Assembly: GCA_011109175.1 (NCBI GenBank)
Contig: RDEW01000046.1
Coordinates: forward strand, 340,628-404,627
DNA: 64,000 bases
Direction of reading: 5' to 3'
DNA from: Dicyema japonicum
Taxonomy: Eukaryota > Dicyemida > Rhombozoa > Dicyemidae
Shown: positions 11,520 through 24,059 of the stretch, in pieces
Layout: every line of letters begins with the position of its first letter
Position numbering within the stretch: position 1 is the first letter of the stretch
The notes under the pieces: model-generated
What the model saw: only the letters and a program-made list of their open reading frames with translations
Database searches by the model: none
Told to the model about the DNA's origin: nothing
Translations under genes and position numbers: made by a program

Positions 11520-13380
11520 ATCGACATTCTTTGGCATGATAAATAAAGTTGTCTGTATCCTTATAACACAATATTTGGCAAATTCCCATCATCTTCTTAC
11601 AATGCCTGACATTTCAATACTTGCTACGCCTGTTATGTAGTTCTTTCCACTTCGATTATATTAAAATCACATTTTCCTTAGGTGGATTTCCTGATAAAAA
11701 CGCCCCGAGTTTTTCGAGTTCTTGCTTACTTCTTCGACGCATCAGAAACCCTCATAAATATGTTAAATGTTTTCACGAGTTGTTATAATCAAATAAAATC
11801 AATCAATTTCAACCTCCAAATTTCCCCTGTTATGATGAAAAGATTTTCTATTTCTCGTTGAAGTTTAAATTAGCTCAGCCGTTGAAATCATTTTGAATAT
11901 ACATTTTGATGATTATGGATAGCTTTAGAAGATTGGTAGTTTTGATGGGATAAATTTTACTGCGCCTTCAGATGCAGCATGAGTGCATATTAGTCCTCTT
12001 TCAGTTCATCGAAACATTTGGTGGATACGGTCCTTAACTCTTATTCAGGATTAAACATTTTTGTCTCCGTCAAAAGATATGAATATAAGGCAGTTGAACC
12101 GGATGATCTCATTAATCAGAATTGTTTTAGGGGTGCAAGAAGACTTGGCTACCTCAAAATGGCTAGCTGCCATTCAATGGGTGCTTAATTGAATGCTTAA
12201 CGTGCAGAAATCATCAACTTGGTGGATAATGAGAATGATATAGTGATAATAGAGTCCTCGTTCCATCTTCACCTTAAAGTGTATGTGTAACGAAAATGTC
12301 GCTATGGACGTTGGATCAATCCCTATGATTATAATCCATGTAATGCAAATTGAGTGTGGACAGTTTCCCTCGGAATCTATTTCTCAACGAGAGGTTAAAT
12401 GAGCTTTCCTCTGCTTGCCTCCATTATTTTTAGAGCTCATTTGTCTCTCATGGAGCGATGGAAGACGACCTGATTGGATAACAACCTTCCCTTTTCAAAA
12501 GGACTAAATCTTTGATGGGACAGTACGTGGGTTTACATTTGCTGCTTCTGTGGTTTACATTCCAAGCAAGTCAAGGATCACAAAAAAAGAGAAGTACCAA
12601 AATATTTTGGAAGATCATTTGTTAGTCCCTTTTGATGTAAACTGAAATTTTAGGCAGAGTAATATAACTTCGCTCCTCTGTTACCTTTAATCCTTAAAGA
12701 CCGCACCATTCTCTTATTTCTTCCATATAAACACTTAGTATCATCTCCAAGGTCATACTCTATATCTGGCTTCACATCTAGGTTTCTTGAAGAGGAAAGA
12801 TTTTCGTCTCTCTGCCACGTGTCCTTCACAAAATAGTTATTACATTTTATCATAGAAGGTATAGCTCATCTGGCTACCGGACAGCCACCATAGCATATTT
12901 TGTGGCTGTCGACCCTCAGCTGACATAAGATGTTTCGTTAGTTAGTTCCGGGGACTCCAGATGCTATTCGGTCCTCCACGATGAAAAAATATACTTGCCC
13001 ATTGCAATGTCTTGCGATGTTCCGAAATGTAGACAGCTATAGCATCTCGGTGACGTCCTTCTGGCCCATTCCAACTGATTTCCATCTATCAAATAGAAGA
13101 ACCAAAGAAACTAGGAATAAAGGAGACAGCTTCTGTACTCAATTTTAAGCTCATCTTTACAACACGGACTCCCCTTCCATTTTAAAAGACGTTTCAGTAA
13201 CTCAATGGTGTGGGTTAGTTCGTTCATATTAGTTCGTTATCATCTTTCCTTCGCATAACCACAGGTTTGTATGATTACCAGTTCGTGTTTTTGGTGAGGT
13301 TATGTAAGCAAAGACTGATGTCTTGAGAGGTGAAAGAATGGTCTGACCTGTTAGGGTTTATATGTTTCTGGTGTGAGGCG
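11520..13380. other. Intergenic, nothing recognised
   Basis: No coding region is supported on either strand, although small open frames occur at 12650-12853 (-). Repeats begin at about 13400. Confidence 0.35.
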
Positions 13381-13399
13381 ACGATTCCTTTTGGCACAA

Positions 13400-13560
13400 C
13401 ACAGTTTTGAAAGGGATTCTTTTAACTTTTCCCTGACCAATCCCACTGGTGAAGATTACAGTAATGAAAACTCTTCGCCAAAGAATAACACTAGGACGTG
13501 TGACGAAAATGGAAGAGAACGTAATACTTTTCTTTAGAAGCAGAAGATGGACTATTGAAG
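13400..13560 (+). repeat. Dispersed repeat A, copy 3
   Basis: Plus-strand counterpart of the sequences at 5460-5610 and 7390-7600. It shares GAAGATTACAG, ATGAAAACTCTTC and AGGACGTGTGACGAAAAT. It is followed at about 13615-13650 by a block also present at 43494-43524. Confidence 0.4.
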
Positions 13561-13741
13561 GATCGATTTCAGACTTTCTACCTCGGGTTCCTTCATTGGA
13601 TTAATGAGTTGACCGTTTGTGCTGGGCTTACCAAAAATTGTAATCTAGGCGTTAATGTGTCACACGGACGGGCAGTTACATTTTTGACATTGAAAGTGGC
13701 ATATATCAAGTCTCTGATATTGAATTTTTATTAATACAAAA

Positions 13742-13812
13742 TAAACAAAAATGTCATACAGCAGCCGCCCTGACTACTTAGCTATTCCCTCTCAGGACGA
13801 CTTGCGAAATAA
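13742..13812 (+). repeat. Leader repeat, copy 2 (+)
   Basis: Shares GTCATACAGC and CTATTCCCTCTCAGGA with the other leader copies. No RT coding follows; a SINE lies 140 bases downstream. Confidence 0.5.
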
Positions 13813-13951
13813 AGCCCTACACGAGTATTAATATAGAGGAGTCAACAAAATCGAATATAAATGTCGATATTTTAATGTTAAGAATGAAATTATTAGAAAA
13901 GTCATTATAATCTGTTAAGTTTGTAAAATTTCGGCCCATTAAGTGTAGATT

Positions 13952-14285
13952 AATAATAATAATAAAGCCTTTTCACGAGAGCCATAGTATTTTATAGCTC
14001 CGCATAGGCAGGACACACACTTTATTTAAGTAAAGAACAGTTAATTTTAACTAATCGTAGAACCAAGGAATGATCTTCACTTCTTTTTTTTCTTTTTCTT
14101 GTGTGAGTGTCCTTCTAGACAAATCCAGTTCCGCAGTGAGTATTCACTGTGATGACGGCGTCACTCGTCAAACCATTTCTGCATCGTAGATGCGTGGAAC
14201 CTTCCACCTGGTGAACAGCAGCGAGATTCGAACCCGTAGCCTAAGCCACTTAAGCCCGACACCTAACCACTAAGCCACCCGGGCT
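13952..14285 (-). mobile_element. tRNA-derived SINE, copy 1
   Basis: On the minus strand the element begins with a tRNA-like head containing an A-box-like TGGCTTAGTGG and a B-box GGTTCGAATCT, as expected of an RNA polymerase III promoter. A unique body follows, and it ends in an ATT/TAA repeat. It is flanked by the direct repeat GTGTAGATT (13943-13951 and 14286-14294), interpreted as the target-site duplication. About 334 bp. A second copy is at 31248-31563. Confidence 0.88.
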
Positions 14286-15032
14286 GTGTAGATTGGATAT
14301 ACAAATCACCATGTTTTTGCTTCTTGTCCCCATGAAAGATTTATGATGGATGGTATGGAGACTAGAACCTAGTTTGTCGCAAAGAAGGATTTGTTCCGAA
14401 GTCCTTTCTACTCAAATCTATTAATGTGTAATTTATCACCCTTATTAAAATCATACTTAATTCGTTTTTAAATAAATAATTCTAATATTATTTTAATGTA
14501 TATGCATCCAGCTACAGAAATAATTAATATTTTATCAAATAGTTGAGGTAGCTTTAATGAGTCTCACGTGCATCATGGCTTTTAATACTGTCAAGCGTCC
14601 CAGCTTCTTGAGGAAACGATGCGATTTCCAGCTTATTCCTCAAGTCTTAACGTACGATGGGAGGTAACGTGAAATGATCAATCAACACTTCGTATTTTTT
14701 TCGCCTAGGCTTCGGTCCAAGTCTGATGAGATACCGATACGGACAGTATCGTCATAGAGATGGGTCTGATGTTTACCGACCTTAAGGGCATTGATCCAAG
14801 CGTCACTCCATTCGCATCTTCCAGTGACTAGACAGGGTTTCGCTGTTGGTTTGATAGGTTCAGAAGCCTCTCATATTTATCTTCGCAGATGGACCTGTAA
14901 TGGTCTCTCTGCTCAGCAGCTTGACTTTCAGATGCTCCATATCTCTGATCCATTACGATTCTGTTGGGAGTTGGAGAATCATCTTGATCAACCGCTGACT
15001 GGAGCACAAGGAGGATAGATATGCAGGGCGAG

Positions 15033-15061
15033 CTAAATCCGTTGGTGAGAGGATTTACAGT
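15033..15061. repeat. Target-site duplication, 3' side of the RTE copy
   Basis: Identical to 17520-17548; starts CTAAATCCGTTGG and ends GGATTTACAGT. Confidence 0.9.
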
Positions 15062-17519
15062 ATTATTATTATTATTTAAAGCACTCCCGAGAAGTCATAA
15101 AATTAATCAAGCCTCCCTTGTGCCGTATTTCTAGCCATCCTCTCTATCAGCCTTTTCCAGGACCCTCTACTTCGTGCCAGTTCACTTAAGGTATCTAGGT
15201 CGTCTGCGGAAGTGAGCTTCAGTCCCACAGCCGACAGGTCTCCATTCAAAATAGTTGGGAGTGTGACTCTTGGTCTTCCACGGAAACCGGCTCCCGTATG
15301 CATTAAGTAGTTTTCCATGGCGATATTCGCGGGTACTTGAGCATTTAGACGTAAGATATGTCCAAAGAGACTCCATCTTGATCTGAAGATCTCCTCGGAT
15401 AGTATACCAGATTTGCACTTCGAGTAGAGGTCATTGTTTGAGATCTTCTTAGGCCACTTGATCTTGATTACTGATTTCAATTGTGTCCTGTGGAAAGCGT
15501 CAAGACGGTCCATCTCTTGTTTAGAGATTCCCCAAGTGCCTGAATTGTAGGTCAGGACGGGGATGACAAAAGCCTTATATATTCTGAGTTTGGTGTTTAA
15601 TCCCATCCTCTTCTTATGACCCCACATATTCGATACTTTCTTTAGTGCACACATTGCGAGGATTTTCCTCCGAGAAACATCTTCTGAGTCCCCGAGAAGC
15701 GAACCCACCTTCTTTTGCTTTCTCCAAGACTCGTCCGATCTTCGATCATTGCGTGTAAGTGTTGTGAACTCTGTTTTATCGGTGTTAACGGTTAAGAACC
15801 ATTTCGAGAATACGTGTGGAAGAACGTTAAGCATGTGTTGAAGTACTTGAATATCCTCAGAAACAAAGTCCAGGTCGTCCGCGTAGATTATCTCGTTATA
15901 ATTGTTGCCAACCAGGGGTCTGAACTCTCTTAGTGCGGCCTCAAGGTAGACAATAAAGAGGACCGGGGATAGTGAGTCCCCCTGTGGAACTCCACGTGAG
16001 GTCGAAAAAAAGTTAGAGGTAGAGTCACCAATTTTGACGGCAAGTTGAGTGTTCCGCATGAGTAAGTGTATTATTTTGACATCGTCAGGCAGTAGAAAAC
16101 TCTCCAACACTTCCATAAGTTTTCCACGGTCCACCGAGTCGAACGCACGGGACATGTCGATACCAAGTATCTCAATAGATTTTTTGTATATTTTGGCACA
16201 GGGCACAATACCACCTGTGCCCCCATACCACGTCAGCCGTGGACCTGCCCGTCCGGAATCCACTTTGGCCGTCCGAAAGAAATATGTTCACCCTCTCCTT
16301 TATTCGGTTTAAAGCAATGAGGGATAATGTTTTTCGTATGGAGGTTAGGAGTATAATAGGTCTGAAGTTGTGAGGGGGGCCTTTACTTTTTCCCGGTTTT
16401 TGTAGTGGAATTAGCCACCCTTTTCCCAGTTCCAGTTCATCTGCACCCTCGAGAGACCGGTTGAAAATGTTAGTAATCATTTCAATTAGCTCCTCCGGGC
16501 CGTATTGTAAAAGTTCTGCAGTAATGAAGTCTGGTCCGGCAGATCTTCCGGTATTTAATTTTTTAATAGCTTGTTGAGTTTCGGATATGGTAATAGGGCT
16601 AGTTAGAGTGTACTTGTAAGACTTCCGAGATTTCATTGCTTGGTCAGCCGCGTCCTGTTTGTTGAACATAAGGTCAAAATGGGATGCCAGAACGTTTGCT
16701 TTGTTAATGGTCCCGATAACGTCGTGACCAAGGTTGTCATGGACAGTTAACGAAATTGGACAGTTTTCTCTGCTAAGAAGCCGGATTGCTTTGAACATTC
16801 TTGGTCCGTTCTTGTACTTTAATATGTCTGAGATTTTCTCCTCAGCTTCATTTTTGGCAAGGAATCTTTGTATTTGTTTGATCTTCGTTAAGACTCTCCC
16901 TCTCTGGGTGCGCAGTACTTTGATATCTTCCGGAGCGTTTGTGTTTTCCATCCGGAGTCTGAGCTCTTTCTGTGTTACAGAGAGTTGTCCGATATCCGGA
17001 TTACATTGTTTGTGACGAGATTTGGTGATGTGACCAAGCACACTAAAGGCTGTGTTTTGGATAGCAACCACTATTTCATCCCATAAGCTGTTTGTCGGCT
17101 GATTTTGGTTAATACTGTTGATGCTATCTCTCAGAACTGCACTATAACGACATTTGGTGGATTCTTCGTAGCGTAACCTCTCAGTGTCGAAACGTACTGA
17201 GGTAAGGCCTTTGTGTTTCCCGTGTATTCCATGGATTCTTTTAAGTACTAGCCGGGCGACCACAAGTTTATGATCGCTACTTGTTTCAAGTCCACCGTAA
17301 GATCTCGAGTCCTGTAGGAGGGCCTTCTGATGTTGCTTGCAGATAATATAGTCGATCTGATTGTATATATTGACTGTGTTTCCAGATTTGCCTTTTCTGG
17401 TACCAACCCACGTGGTCCTGTGTCTTGCCGGGTGCTTGAAACAAGTGTTGCATATGAGTAGGTTGAATGCCGTGCAAAATTGTATTAATGCCTCTCCGGG
17501 GATGTTACGGCGGTTTCTA
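15062..17519 (-). mobile_element. RTE-like LINE, 5'-truncated, nearly intact RT
   Basis: Encodes the end of an AP endonuclease (NQIDYIICKQ and SSDHKLVVARLVLK) and a full RT: QKPGKSKGPPHNFRPIIL, QSGFRTGRSTAD, MSRAFDSVDR, GVPQGDSLSPVLF, IIYADDLDFVS (catalytic YADD), then a C-terminal region with MDRLDAFHRTQLKSV and SRWSLFGHILRLN. The only break is one frameshift near 16200-16260. The 3' end is an ATT repeat at 15061-15076. Identical direct repeats of 29 bases at 15033-15061 and 17520-17548 are the target duplication, so the insertion is recent. The 5' end is truncated inside the endonuclease; coding reading past 17519 is target DNA. Confidence 0.9.
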
Positions 17520-17548
17520 CTAAATCCGTTGGTGAGAGGATTTACAGT
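17520..17548. repeat. Target-site duplication, 5' side of the RTE copy
   Basis: Identical to 15033-15061. Marks the 5' truncation point of the RTE element. Confidence 0.9.
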
Positions 17549-17915
17549 TAACAAAAATTTCAAAGGAAAATATTGAGAAACATCTTCCCCTATGAGGCCG
17601 GGAAACCTCACCTTCAAGACGTCACCTTCACCGACACATTGGCCCCTTCCAACCTACACCAGAGTTTCTCTGGAGCCTGTTCTGCCGCTAGAAGGCCGAG
17701 AGGTCAAAGTATGAGGTACTACCAGAGGATTTTCTACCGCGATTGAAACTTTTGGTTTCCTTGAGTCTTCTCTGCACAAACAGGAGATCTCCGTGGGCAC
17801 TGTTTGCTATTTGAGCGAATCTCCTTCGCCATCATGAGAGGTAATAGCCACACGATCAGGGCTGCCGCTATATGACCTTTTTGTTTATTTTTACGGAAAA
17901 CACAAATCAAATTTA

Positions 17916-18300
17916 CTACTCGCTTCTAAACCTTTCGTCTCTTATAAGAGGAGTCGTCGACCTGAGTCCCATTCGTTTCACCTCAGTCAGGTTACCTGGA
18001 ACGTCATTGAACTGATCTGCTAATTCCACCGAGTGATTGGTCGCTGTAACCAAATCTTCCTCGATAGTATGCACTCCATACTTATACTCCACCAACATGC
18101 TCTCCAACGTATTTTTGAGAACAACGGATTGAATGTATGTTCTAGTTGGTGCATCGATTGCGATGGCTCCCAAGTGAGATTTATAAACCTTCGAAAGGAC
18201 ACCGTCTCAGGTTAGAACAATAGGTATGACTTTGACTGGAGCACCATAAAGTAGTTTGAACTCTTCAACCAATAAATCGTACTTATGCAATTTTTATGTG
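17916..18300 (-). mobile_element. LINE C-terminal domain fragment
   Basis: Minus-strand translation contains KYDLLVEEFKLLYGAPVKV, IPIVLT, GVLSKVYKSHLGAI and QSVVLKNTLESMLVEYKYG. A K-Y-x-D-L...V.V.P.V.G..G.V.K pattern is typical of the segment after the RT in several non-LTR lineages. One stop interrupts it. The remaining frame runs to 17916. Confidence 0.5.
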
Positions 18301-18518
18301 CTTCACTAATCATTGAGAAGTAATAAGTACAATTTTATTTTATCGTGGTCAAAAATATAAGCTTTATTGAACCTGACCTGAGTATCTGTCTTTATGAATG
18401 TGTCCATTCAGATTTTTGCAACTGAGTATTGACTATGGAATTGATAGAATGCGTCTTCAATGTCTTTGATTTCTTGACGTGGTGCATTCTTCATAAATGC
18501 AATGTAGTCACTGTTAAG

Positions 18519-18590
18519 CGGAGTGCGGAAAAAAAAAGTCCCGTGGGGAAAAAAGTCAAGTCGTCTTTTTTTAGTTTATTTCTTTCCAAA
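18519..18590 (+). mobile_element. MITE terminal segment
   Basis: Shares GGAAAAAAGTCAAGTCGTC and the following T-run and AGTTTAT with the terminal inverted repeats of the MITE at 28152-28835. An opposite end could not be found nearby, so this is a solitary or eroded end. Confidence 0.55.
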
Positions 18591-18599
18591 TCAGCAAGG

Positions 18600-19170
18600 C
18601 ATCGGTACAACATACAATCACTTTTATGTGAAATTGAAAAAGTCCTCTCCAAGGTTAGCACGAAAAATATATGTTTCAGTCAATTTGTGTAATCACAAAT
18701 ATAAACTAATTAGCACGAAACAAACACATTACGTTCGAATATGGTCTATTTGTCACGTAGTGCATTAATTTGTACTACAAATTCTGAAAGAATTCTCCGT
18801 TGTGCTACTCTTCCTTTTTTCATTTCCGTTGTGCTACTACGAGAGAAAAGATTCTCGCCCGAAAAAAGAAAACAAGGCGAGCGGCGATCAAACTATCCCT
18901 TGGGAAGAAATTGTACTACCCGAATATTTTCTCAAAAAATAAAGAATAAAGATGATTTAATTCGCAAGATTTTATTCTAAAAAGTACAAACAGAATATTT
19001 AATAATCGTCATGAGAGCAAAAAAAATTAAGAAAATCAGACGAAAAACATGTTCAGTTATATAATAATCATTAGGATTAAAAATCGAAAAAGAAGGCAAC
19101 ATAGATAATGTGACGATTTCGATACCAACCGCAAAAAACATACACCAACCGCAAAAAACACCTACACGTG
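18600..19170. other. AT-rich sequence, nothing recognised
   Basis: No gene supported. It contains a short local duplication of CCGTTGTGCTACT (about 18797-18840) and of ACCAACCGCAAAAAACA (about 19126-19160). Confidence 0.4.
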
Positions 19171-19174
19171 ATTT

Positions 19175-19345
19175 GCGGTCAAGTTATCGGGAGCCGTTGG
19201 TCCAATGACGGCTGAGTTCTTGCGAGAACTCGGAAGAATGCTTGCCAGAAAGAAAGGGGATCAACGAGAAGGGTTATGGCTGAGACAAAAGATTGGAGTG
19301 GCCATACTCCGAGGTAACTCATTCGCAATCACGCAGTCGGCTTCC
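19175..19345 (+). mobile_element. WYLDD-family LINE, C-terminal coding fragment
   Basis: Encodes SGAVGPMTAEFLRELGRMLA, then WLRQKIGVAILRGNSFAI, parallel to 6445-6600 and 53795-53985. Confidence 0.6.
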
Positions 19346-19349
19346 TCAA

Positions 19350-20105
19350 CAAACATTTGTTTCTTTGTTAAATAATTGTCTTTAACAAAAATTAAATCAA
19401 TAAAGGCAAGGTCAATTATGCCCTGCAGGATTGGGCAGGTGATTAGTTATTTCAAAATAATATGGACAATTTTGTTATAAGATCAAGAAATCATCATTAA
19501 TTTAAAAAAAATTATCATTATATGGACATGGGCGGGCTTAAGGACGTTAGTGACTCGCTCCTCCTAACTTTCCAGGTCATTGGACAATCGTCCTCTCCAC
19601 TTTGCCCATCAAGCTTTCTTGACGACCAGAAGACAAGACATTTAAGGTAACAACTAACGGACCTTGAGCTTATTTTCGGAAAACACCGGTAGTTCTCTCA
19701 GAATCAAATATATTTGTCGCGTATCTGGGAGCGTCCGCTCTTGGCTGCAACGTTTTAGTTAGCCACCAGTTTCTTTCACTTGAAGGACCTGGAATAAATA
19801 AATCAACCTTCCATGTATAGAGTGAAATCTATAAAATTTGTGATAGAAGAGATGTCGGCTGGGATTCCCCTCAGCCAATGAACAAGAGTTCCCGAAGAGG
19901 TAGTAGACTGGACTATTGTGGGGGAAAATTGGAAATCTTCCTAAGTTGACATAAAAAGATCACTTAATAATCTGAATTCTTTAACCAGGCACACAAGAGA
20001 TCCAGGTGCTAAAGATAAGGTTAGAGTAGGACTTACTACAGTAGTTCGGATGGAGGTTCTAAAGATGAGCGTCGTGAGGCTACTGGATCTATCGTATTAG
20101 AAGAA
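19350..20105. other. Unassigned sequence between LINE fragments
   Basis: No family recognised; probably eroded transposon and spacer. Confidence 0.3.
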
Positions 20106-20109
20106 AGGA

Positions 20110-20745
20110 TGAATTAAATGTTATAAGGTTGCCGATTTAGTTTGTTTAGGTTAACCGTGGAGTTCCTCAGGGGTCGGTCCTAATTACTACCCTATTTAAT
20201 ATATTTTTATCGTCGTTCCCTCCCTCAGCTAATGTAGGACTAAAATGGCTCTCTATTGGAATGGTATCATAGTCTATTAGCACTTGTAGGAGGATAAGCT
20301 ACCTTGGTGTTACTTTTAATTCCACTGTAGTTTCCTGGAACGTGTTTCCCTCATTAAGGTTGTACAGCGATGGGAGATCTTCAAAAGTTTCAGATAAACA
20401 GAGATACCAGAGGGTAAGTATTCAACGCCATAGTGCTGCCTATGCTTACCTATGGTGGGCACTCTTAGTATTTCAATGAGAATAATGAAAAGTGCTTAAA
20501 AATCCTGAGGAAATTCAGGAGACATGCAATACGGTATTCTTTATGAATGTTTCATAGGACGCCTTTTCTGATGAGACTTTTGGCGATTTTAAGGACCCGC
20601 AAGAGATCATAAAGAAGATAATGTGAAGATTTAATTTCAATAATCAATGGAAGATTACAGGCAAGAGGGAGACATTGGACGTCTTGAAGAACAGGTATAA
20701 CTCTTCCCAAACTAATTTATTGCCAATAACTCTGTTCGTTTATTA
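20110..20745 (+). mobile_element. Jockey-like LINE fragment (second family)
   Basis: Plus-strand frames give VNRGVPQGSVLITTLFNIFL and ISYLGVTFNSTV, matching the minus-strand family at 49050-51440 (REVPQGSVLSPTLL, SYLGVTFYFKCS). The YADD block between them is deleted. The fragment ends near a run of ATT repeats at 20740-20751. Confidence 0.65.
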
Positions 20746-20749
20746 TTAT

Positions 20750-22640
20750 TATAAGACCAAGAAATCACCATTGAATCAAGAGGAAACACGGCCTATGAGT
20801 TATCCCTGTTTCTCTCAGTAGCCTCATCATAGTTCGGTGTTCTTCTCTTGAAATCACGTATTCTCGCCGTACAGACAGGCCCTCATTTGAAATGAATTGC
20901 ATGCCAGTCCTCCTGACTATGGTCAAGGCGTGTAGGGTCTTTCATGGTAGTGAAAACTTTTTTAGAGTTCCAATAACTACGGACTAGAAGTATTTGATCT
21001 TCTTTAACTTCAATATGAAAGAGTTTATGTACTATCCAAGTCCATCAACAAAATTCAATTTTTGGCAAAAGAACCTGTAACCACAAAAGTAATAATCTAA
21101 ATGAAGTGACTCCGATGTCCATACTACGCTTTCTCCTGCTGTTAGTAATAATAAACTTGATAATTCTCCACAAAGGTTTCTACTTCTATCTTGAGCAGGC
21201 TTCCAGATATAATCTGACTTAAGACCAAAGGGGATGTTTAGCAGACTTGGATATTTTAAGGAAGTCTGTTAGCATTCCGTAGACATCCATGATTGGTGTG
21301 ACACTTAGCGTTTTCCGTAACAACGGCAAAGTAATCTATTTCGAATCTACTAATATTCAAAGGCATTGGTTTTGTGTCGCTATCAATTCGCTCTGCGTTT
21401 GGCAATAAATACTGCACATCTTATTCGATGTTAGGTAAAACAAATTATTTGTGTAGAAACTCCAACGAAAAAATTGAGAATACTGGATAATGTAAAAAAT
21501 CCAAAAATTCCCATTTTCTTTTATCCTAGAGGCTACGAAATCCAGTTTGTGTAAATGATAACAGCGGGTCCACGGTGACTCCTAAGATGGAAGGGGTCTT
21601 CTTTGTGGAAATCGGGGAATCAACTAAATTGGTTGCTGACGTTAACCGTGTCTCTTTTTTTGAAGATGTGAATTTCGTTACATGTGATTTCCCTGGTGAA
21701 GAGACTTAAGCGGTTCTTTAAAAACCAAAGACCCACCAGGTTTAATGTCTCTTGTATGGACCGTGTCGCCATTTCAATGTTTTGTTGCAATCATAAATGG
21801 ATGTAGTATGAAGTAACTAAGAGAGGGAAGATCACTGAGTTAGGATCTTTTAGGATTCTGAATCAAAAGTCTTCTTTATATCAGACCAAATCTTTCTTGT
21901 GGGTTAGGATTATTTAGGCATTCGGAAATTAATTGAACAAGTTTGGTCACATGAATTGTGGTTTAGTGTCTTGGACGGAAATCTTGTTGAAACCCGACGG
22001 ACAGATTTTTTGAAGGGTCAGACAGATAGGCCGGTAGAGGGGAGACAGGTGGTTTTTTCTTCAGAATAGGGTATATCAAAGATTTATTTCAAATCGACGA
22101 AATCTTGTTTTTGTATATTGATAGATTAAGTTAGTCCTCCATTCATGGATGGTCCCAAGTATCGATTTAAAAACGAGACTTTGTCTGACTCCAAAGACGA
22201 CAGTTATTCACTTTCCTGTTTGCTGAATGCACAATAGACGGATCGAAGAGAATTATGGTGAAACGTTTAATCATTTTTGTGAAAAAAAGATCGAGGTCTT
22301 TAAAATACGGTTTATGGCTGATGTTCACGTAGTACTTTATAAGTTTATTGGATTCATGAGCCTCCTTATCGATGTAATGGGAGAGGTATTTTTCGTAACC
22401 TTTTCCAGCACGGTTTCCTAGCATTCTTTGTTGTGTTTTTTGATGGGGAAAACCAAACTCACTAATTCATTTATCCTGAGGCGTTCCAGCACAAACCTCA
22501 CTGAAGCACAGTGATCCAGAGGGCGTTGTCCGGGTTCTGAGGTTGATTCCAGAACTCGCTGTCAGGGAGCAAAATTGTCTCCCGATGTAATGAATAGATG
22601 TATCCTTTTGAATGCCTGCAAAGTATTGGGAGTAAGTTGG
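20750..22640 (-). mobile_element. CR1/Jockey-type LINE, degraded
   Basis: Reads 5' to 3' from about 22640 to 20750. The segment 22167-22424 translates to LIKYYVNISHKPYFKD and HSANRKVNNC, aligning with YTKISHKEHMK and HSAKTTC in the copy at 29173-29472. Further down there is LSPLYRPICL, an RT block. The 3' end carries the family motif CTTGGTCTTA plus a short ATT tail at about 20745-20760. Many stops. Confidence 0.6.
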
Positions 22641-22978
22641 ATCCAATGACGCAACCAGAGAGAAGGAATTAATTTATTTAGTTTTGATGTTTTTTCACTG
22701 ACATAAAGTGCGAGATTATCCTTGATATTTCCCAGGTGCTCATAGTATGATCTACTACGGAAGAAATTGTTTAGAGGTGTGGATATAATTTTTCAAGATT
22801 TGGATGCTTATATCTCAGAATCTGTTTCAACCGCTATATCTAAGGATCCTGTTTAATCATTAACTACAGTTTCTAGTTATTTTGACAAAATGAAAGCAGT
22901 TTTTTTAAAGGGAACTAATATTACAAAGTAATTAAAAATCATTTTAAAATGTAAATTCACTACCGTTCTCGTATATCA

Positions 22979-24033
22979 TTATAATCGCGATTCAAAATTT
23001 TGAACAAATTCTTTATGATTAACTAGCAAATATAAACATTGGCCGACCATAAGCCAATAAACGTGAAGAAAGGCGAGAAATGTGCACAAAAAGCAGAAGA
23101 ACTGTTGACATGTTTTGTATTCTATTGGCCAGTTGTATATAACTGGGAGGTTACAGTAGTACAAGATCATTCGAGGGAACAACAAATTTCTCATTAAAAT
23201 CCTATCATTCAATACAGTTATTACCAAATAATCATAAATAGAACGTAAAATGCATTTTGCATGAAAATATAAAATCGCTTCCACTCAGAATCGATTTAGC
23301 AAGATATGAGAAGGTTTTTGTGGTCCCAAGCAAAACATCGGTCGAATCGTGGATCGATAAAACCACACAACAGCTTACGTGTATTCTATAAATATTAAAT
23401 TGATAGAACTTGACCAAATCGGATCCATAAATAAGCAGGACAGTACAAATGTGGTGCATAACCAAAATGGGGAAGTCCGAGCGTAAAGTCTCCACAGAAA
23501 AAGACATCCACACAGAGCTAAGGCAATATGAAAGGCGAAACATGTGCAAGGTCGACAATGTTAGCGGTATCCGATGTAAAGTGAAAGGATAATCTTAAAT
23601 TAATGAGATAAAACCTCCAAGGGCCTTGAGGGGGTCAAGCAGGGACGCCGAGTTTCCTGGTTTGAGCACAAAGTAGATGATGAAGGGTTGCATTAGTCCC
23701 AAAAACAAAGTCTTGGTGAAGCTTTCGCTGATTTTCTTAGACAAGTCCAGCTTTATTTGATATCGCTTTTTCATAAATTCCTAAAATTCCAAAACTAAAG
23801 GATACCATTAAATAGTTCATAGTCGATATTCTTGCAAAAATCCAGAATAGAGATAAACCAATAAGCAAGATAAACTTAAACAGAGAATAACTGTTGTTTT
23901 GCTCTCTTATCACGTAGTTGATGTGCCGCATGATAGAGGAAAATGTGAAATTTCCGTTATTCCACGTGTCAAGTAGGTTGATCTTTGTGTTATGTAGTAA
24001 TTTAGTTAATGTGATAGGATGTGAGGCCTCCAT
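22979..24033 (-). CDS. CERS: Ceramide synthase (LAG1/TLC domain)
   Basis: Ceramide synthases are multi-pass ER enzymes that acylate sphingoid bases. Exon 1 (23806-24033) starts at the ATG 24031-24033, has a membrane segment (FKFILLIGLSLFWIFAR), and ends before a 25-nt intron at 23781-23805. Exon 2 (23615-23780) has KKISESFTKTLFL; a 21-nt intron at 23594-23614 follows. Exon 3 has SSVWMSFSVETLRSDF, VMHHICTVLLI (the paired His of the TLC active region) and SIHDSTDVLLGTTK, matching HH...HD in the family. The C-terminal part (RNLLFPRMILYYCNLP to FLAFLHVYWLMVGQ) is in another frame, so one further boundary near 23190-23290 is unresolved. Estimated total is about 330 residues, near family size. Confidence 0.85.
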
Positions 24034-24059
24034 TGCGTCGACTAACGTTGCTTGCACAA

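Larger units (their letters stand above)
14530..17893 (-). mobile_element. WYLDD-family LINE, interrupted by an RTE insertion
   Basis: The 5' part (17549-17893) starts with the shared leader. The 3' part (14530-15032) encodes a C-terminal region with SDAWINALKVG, TVRIGISSDLDRSLGE and a further degraded stretch, in the order seen downstream of the RT in this lineage. Between them sits the RTE copy 15062-17519, whose target duplication shows both parts were contiguous before insertion. The central RT part of this copy is missing. Stops make it non-functional. Confidence 0.55.

Noticed and set aside
14200-14285. tRNA gene suggested by A-box and B-box on the minus strand (and again at 31248-31320, plus)
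   Set aside because: The tRNA-like head continues into a shared non-tRNA body with an ATT tail and target duplications, and a cloverleaf acceptor stem is not formed. These are SINEs.
16172-17617. One continuous host gene of 481 residues
   Set aside because: Bases beyond 17519 are target DNA duplicated on the other side of an RTE insertion; the frame merely runs through the junction.
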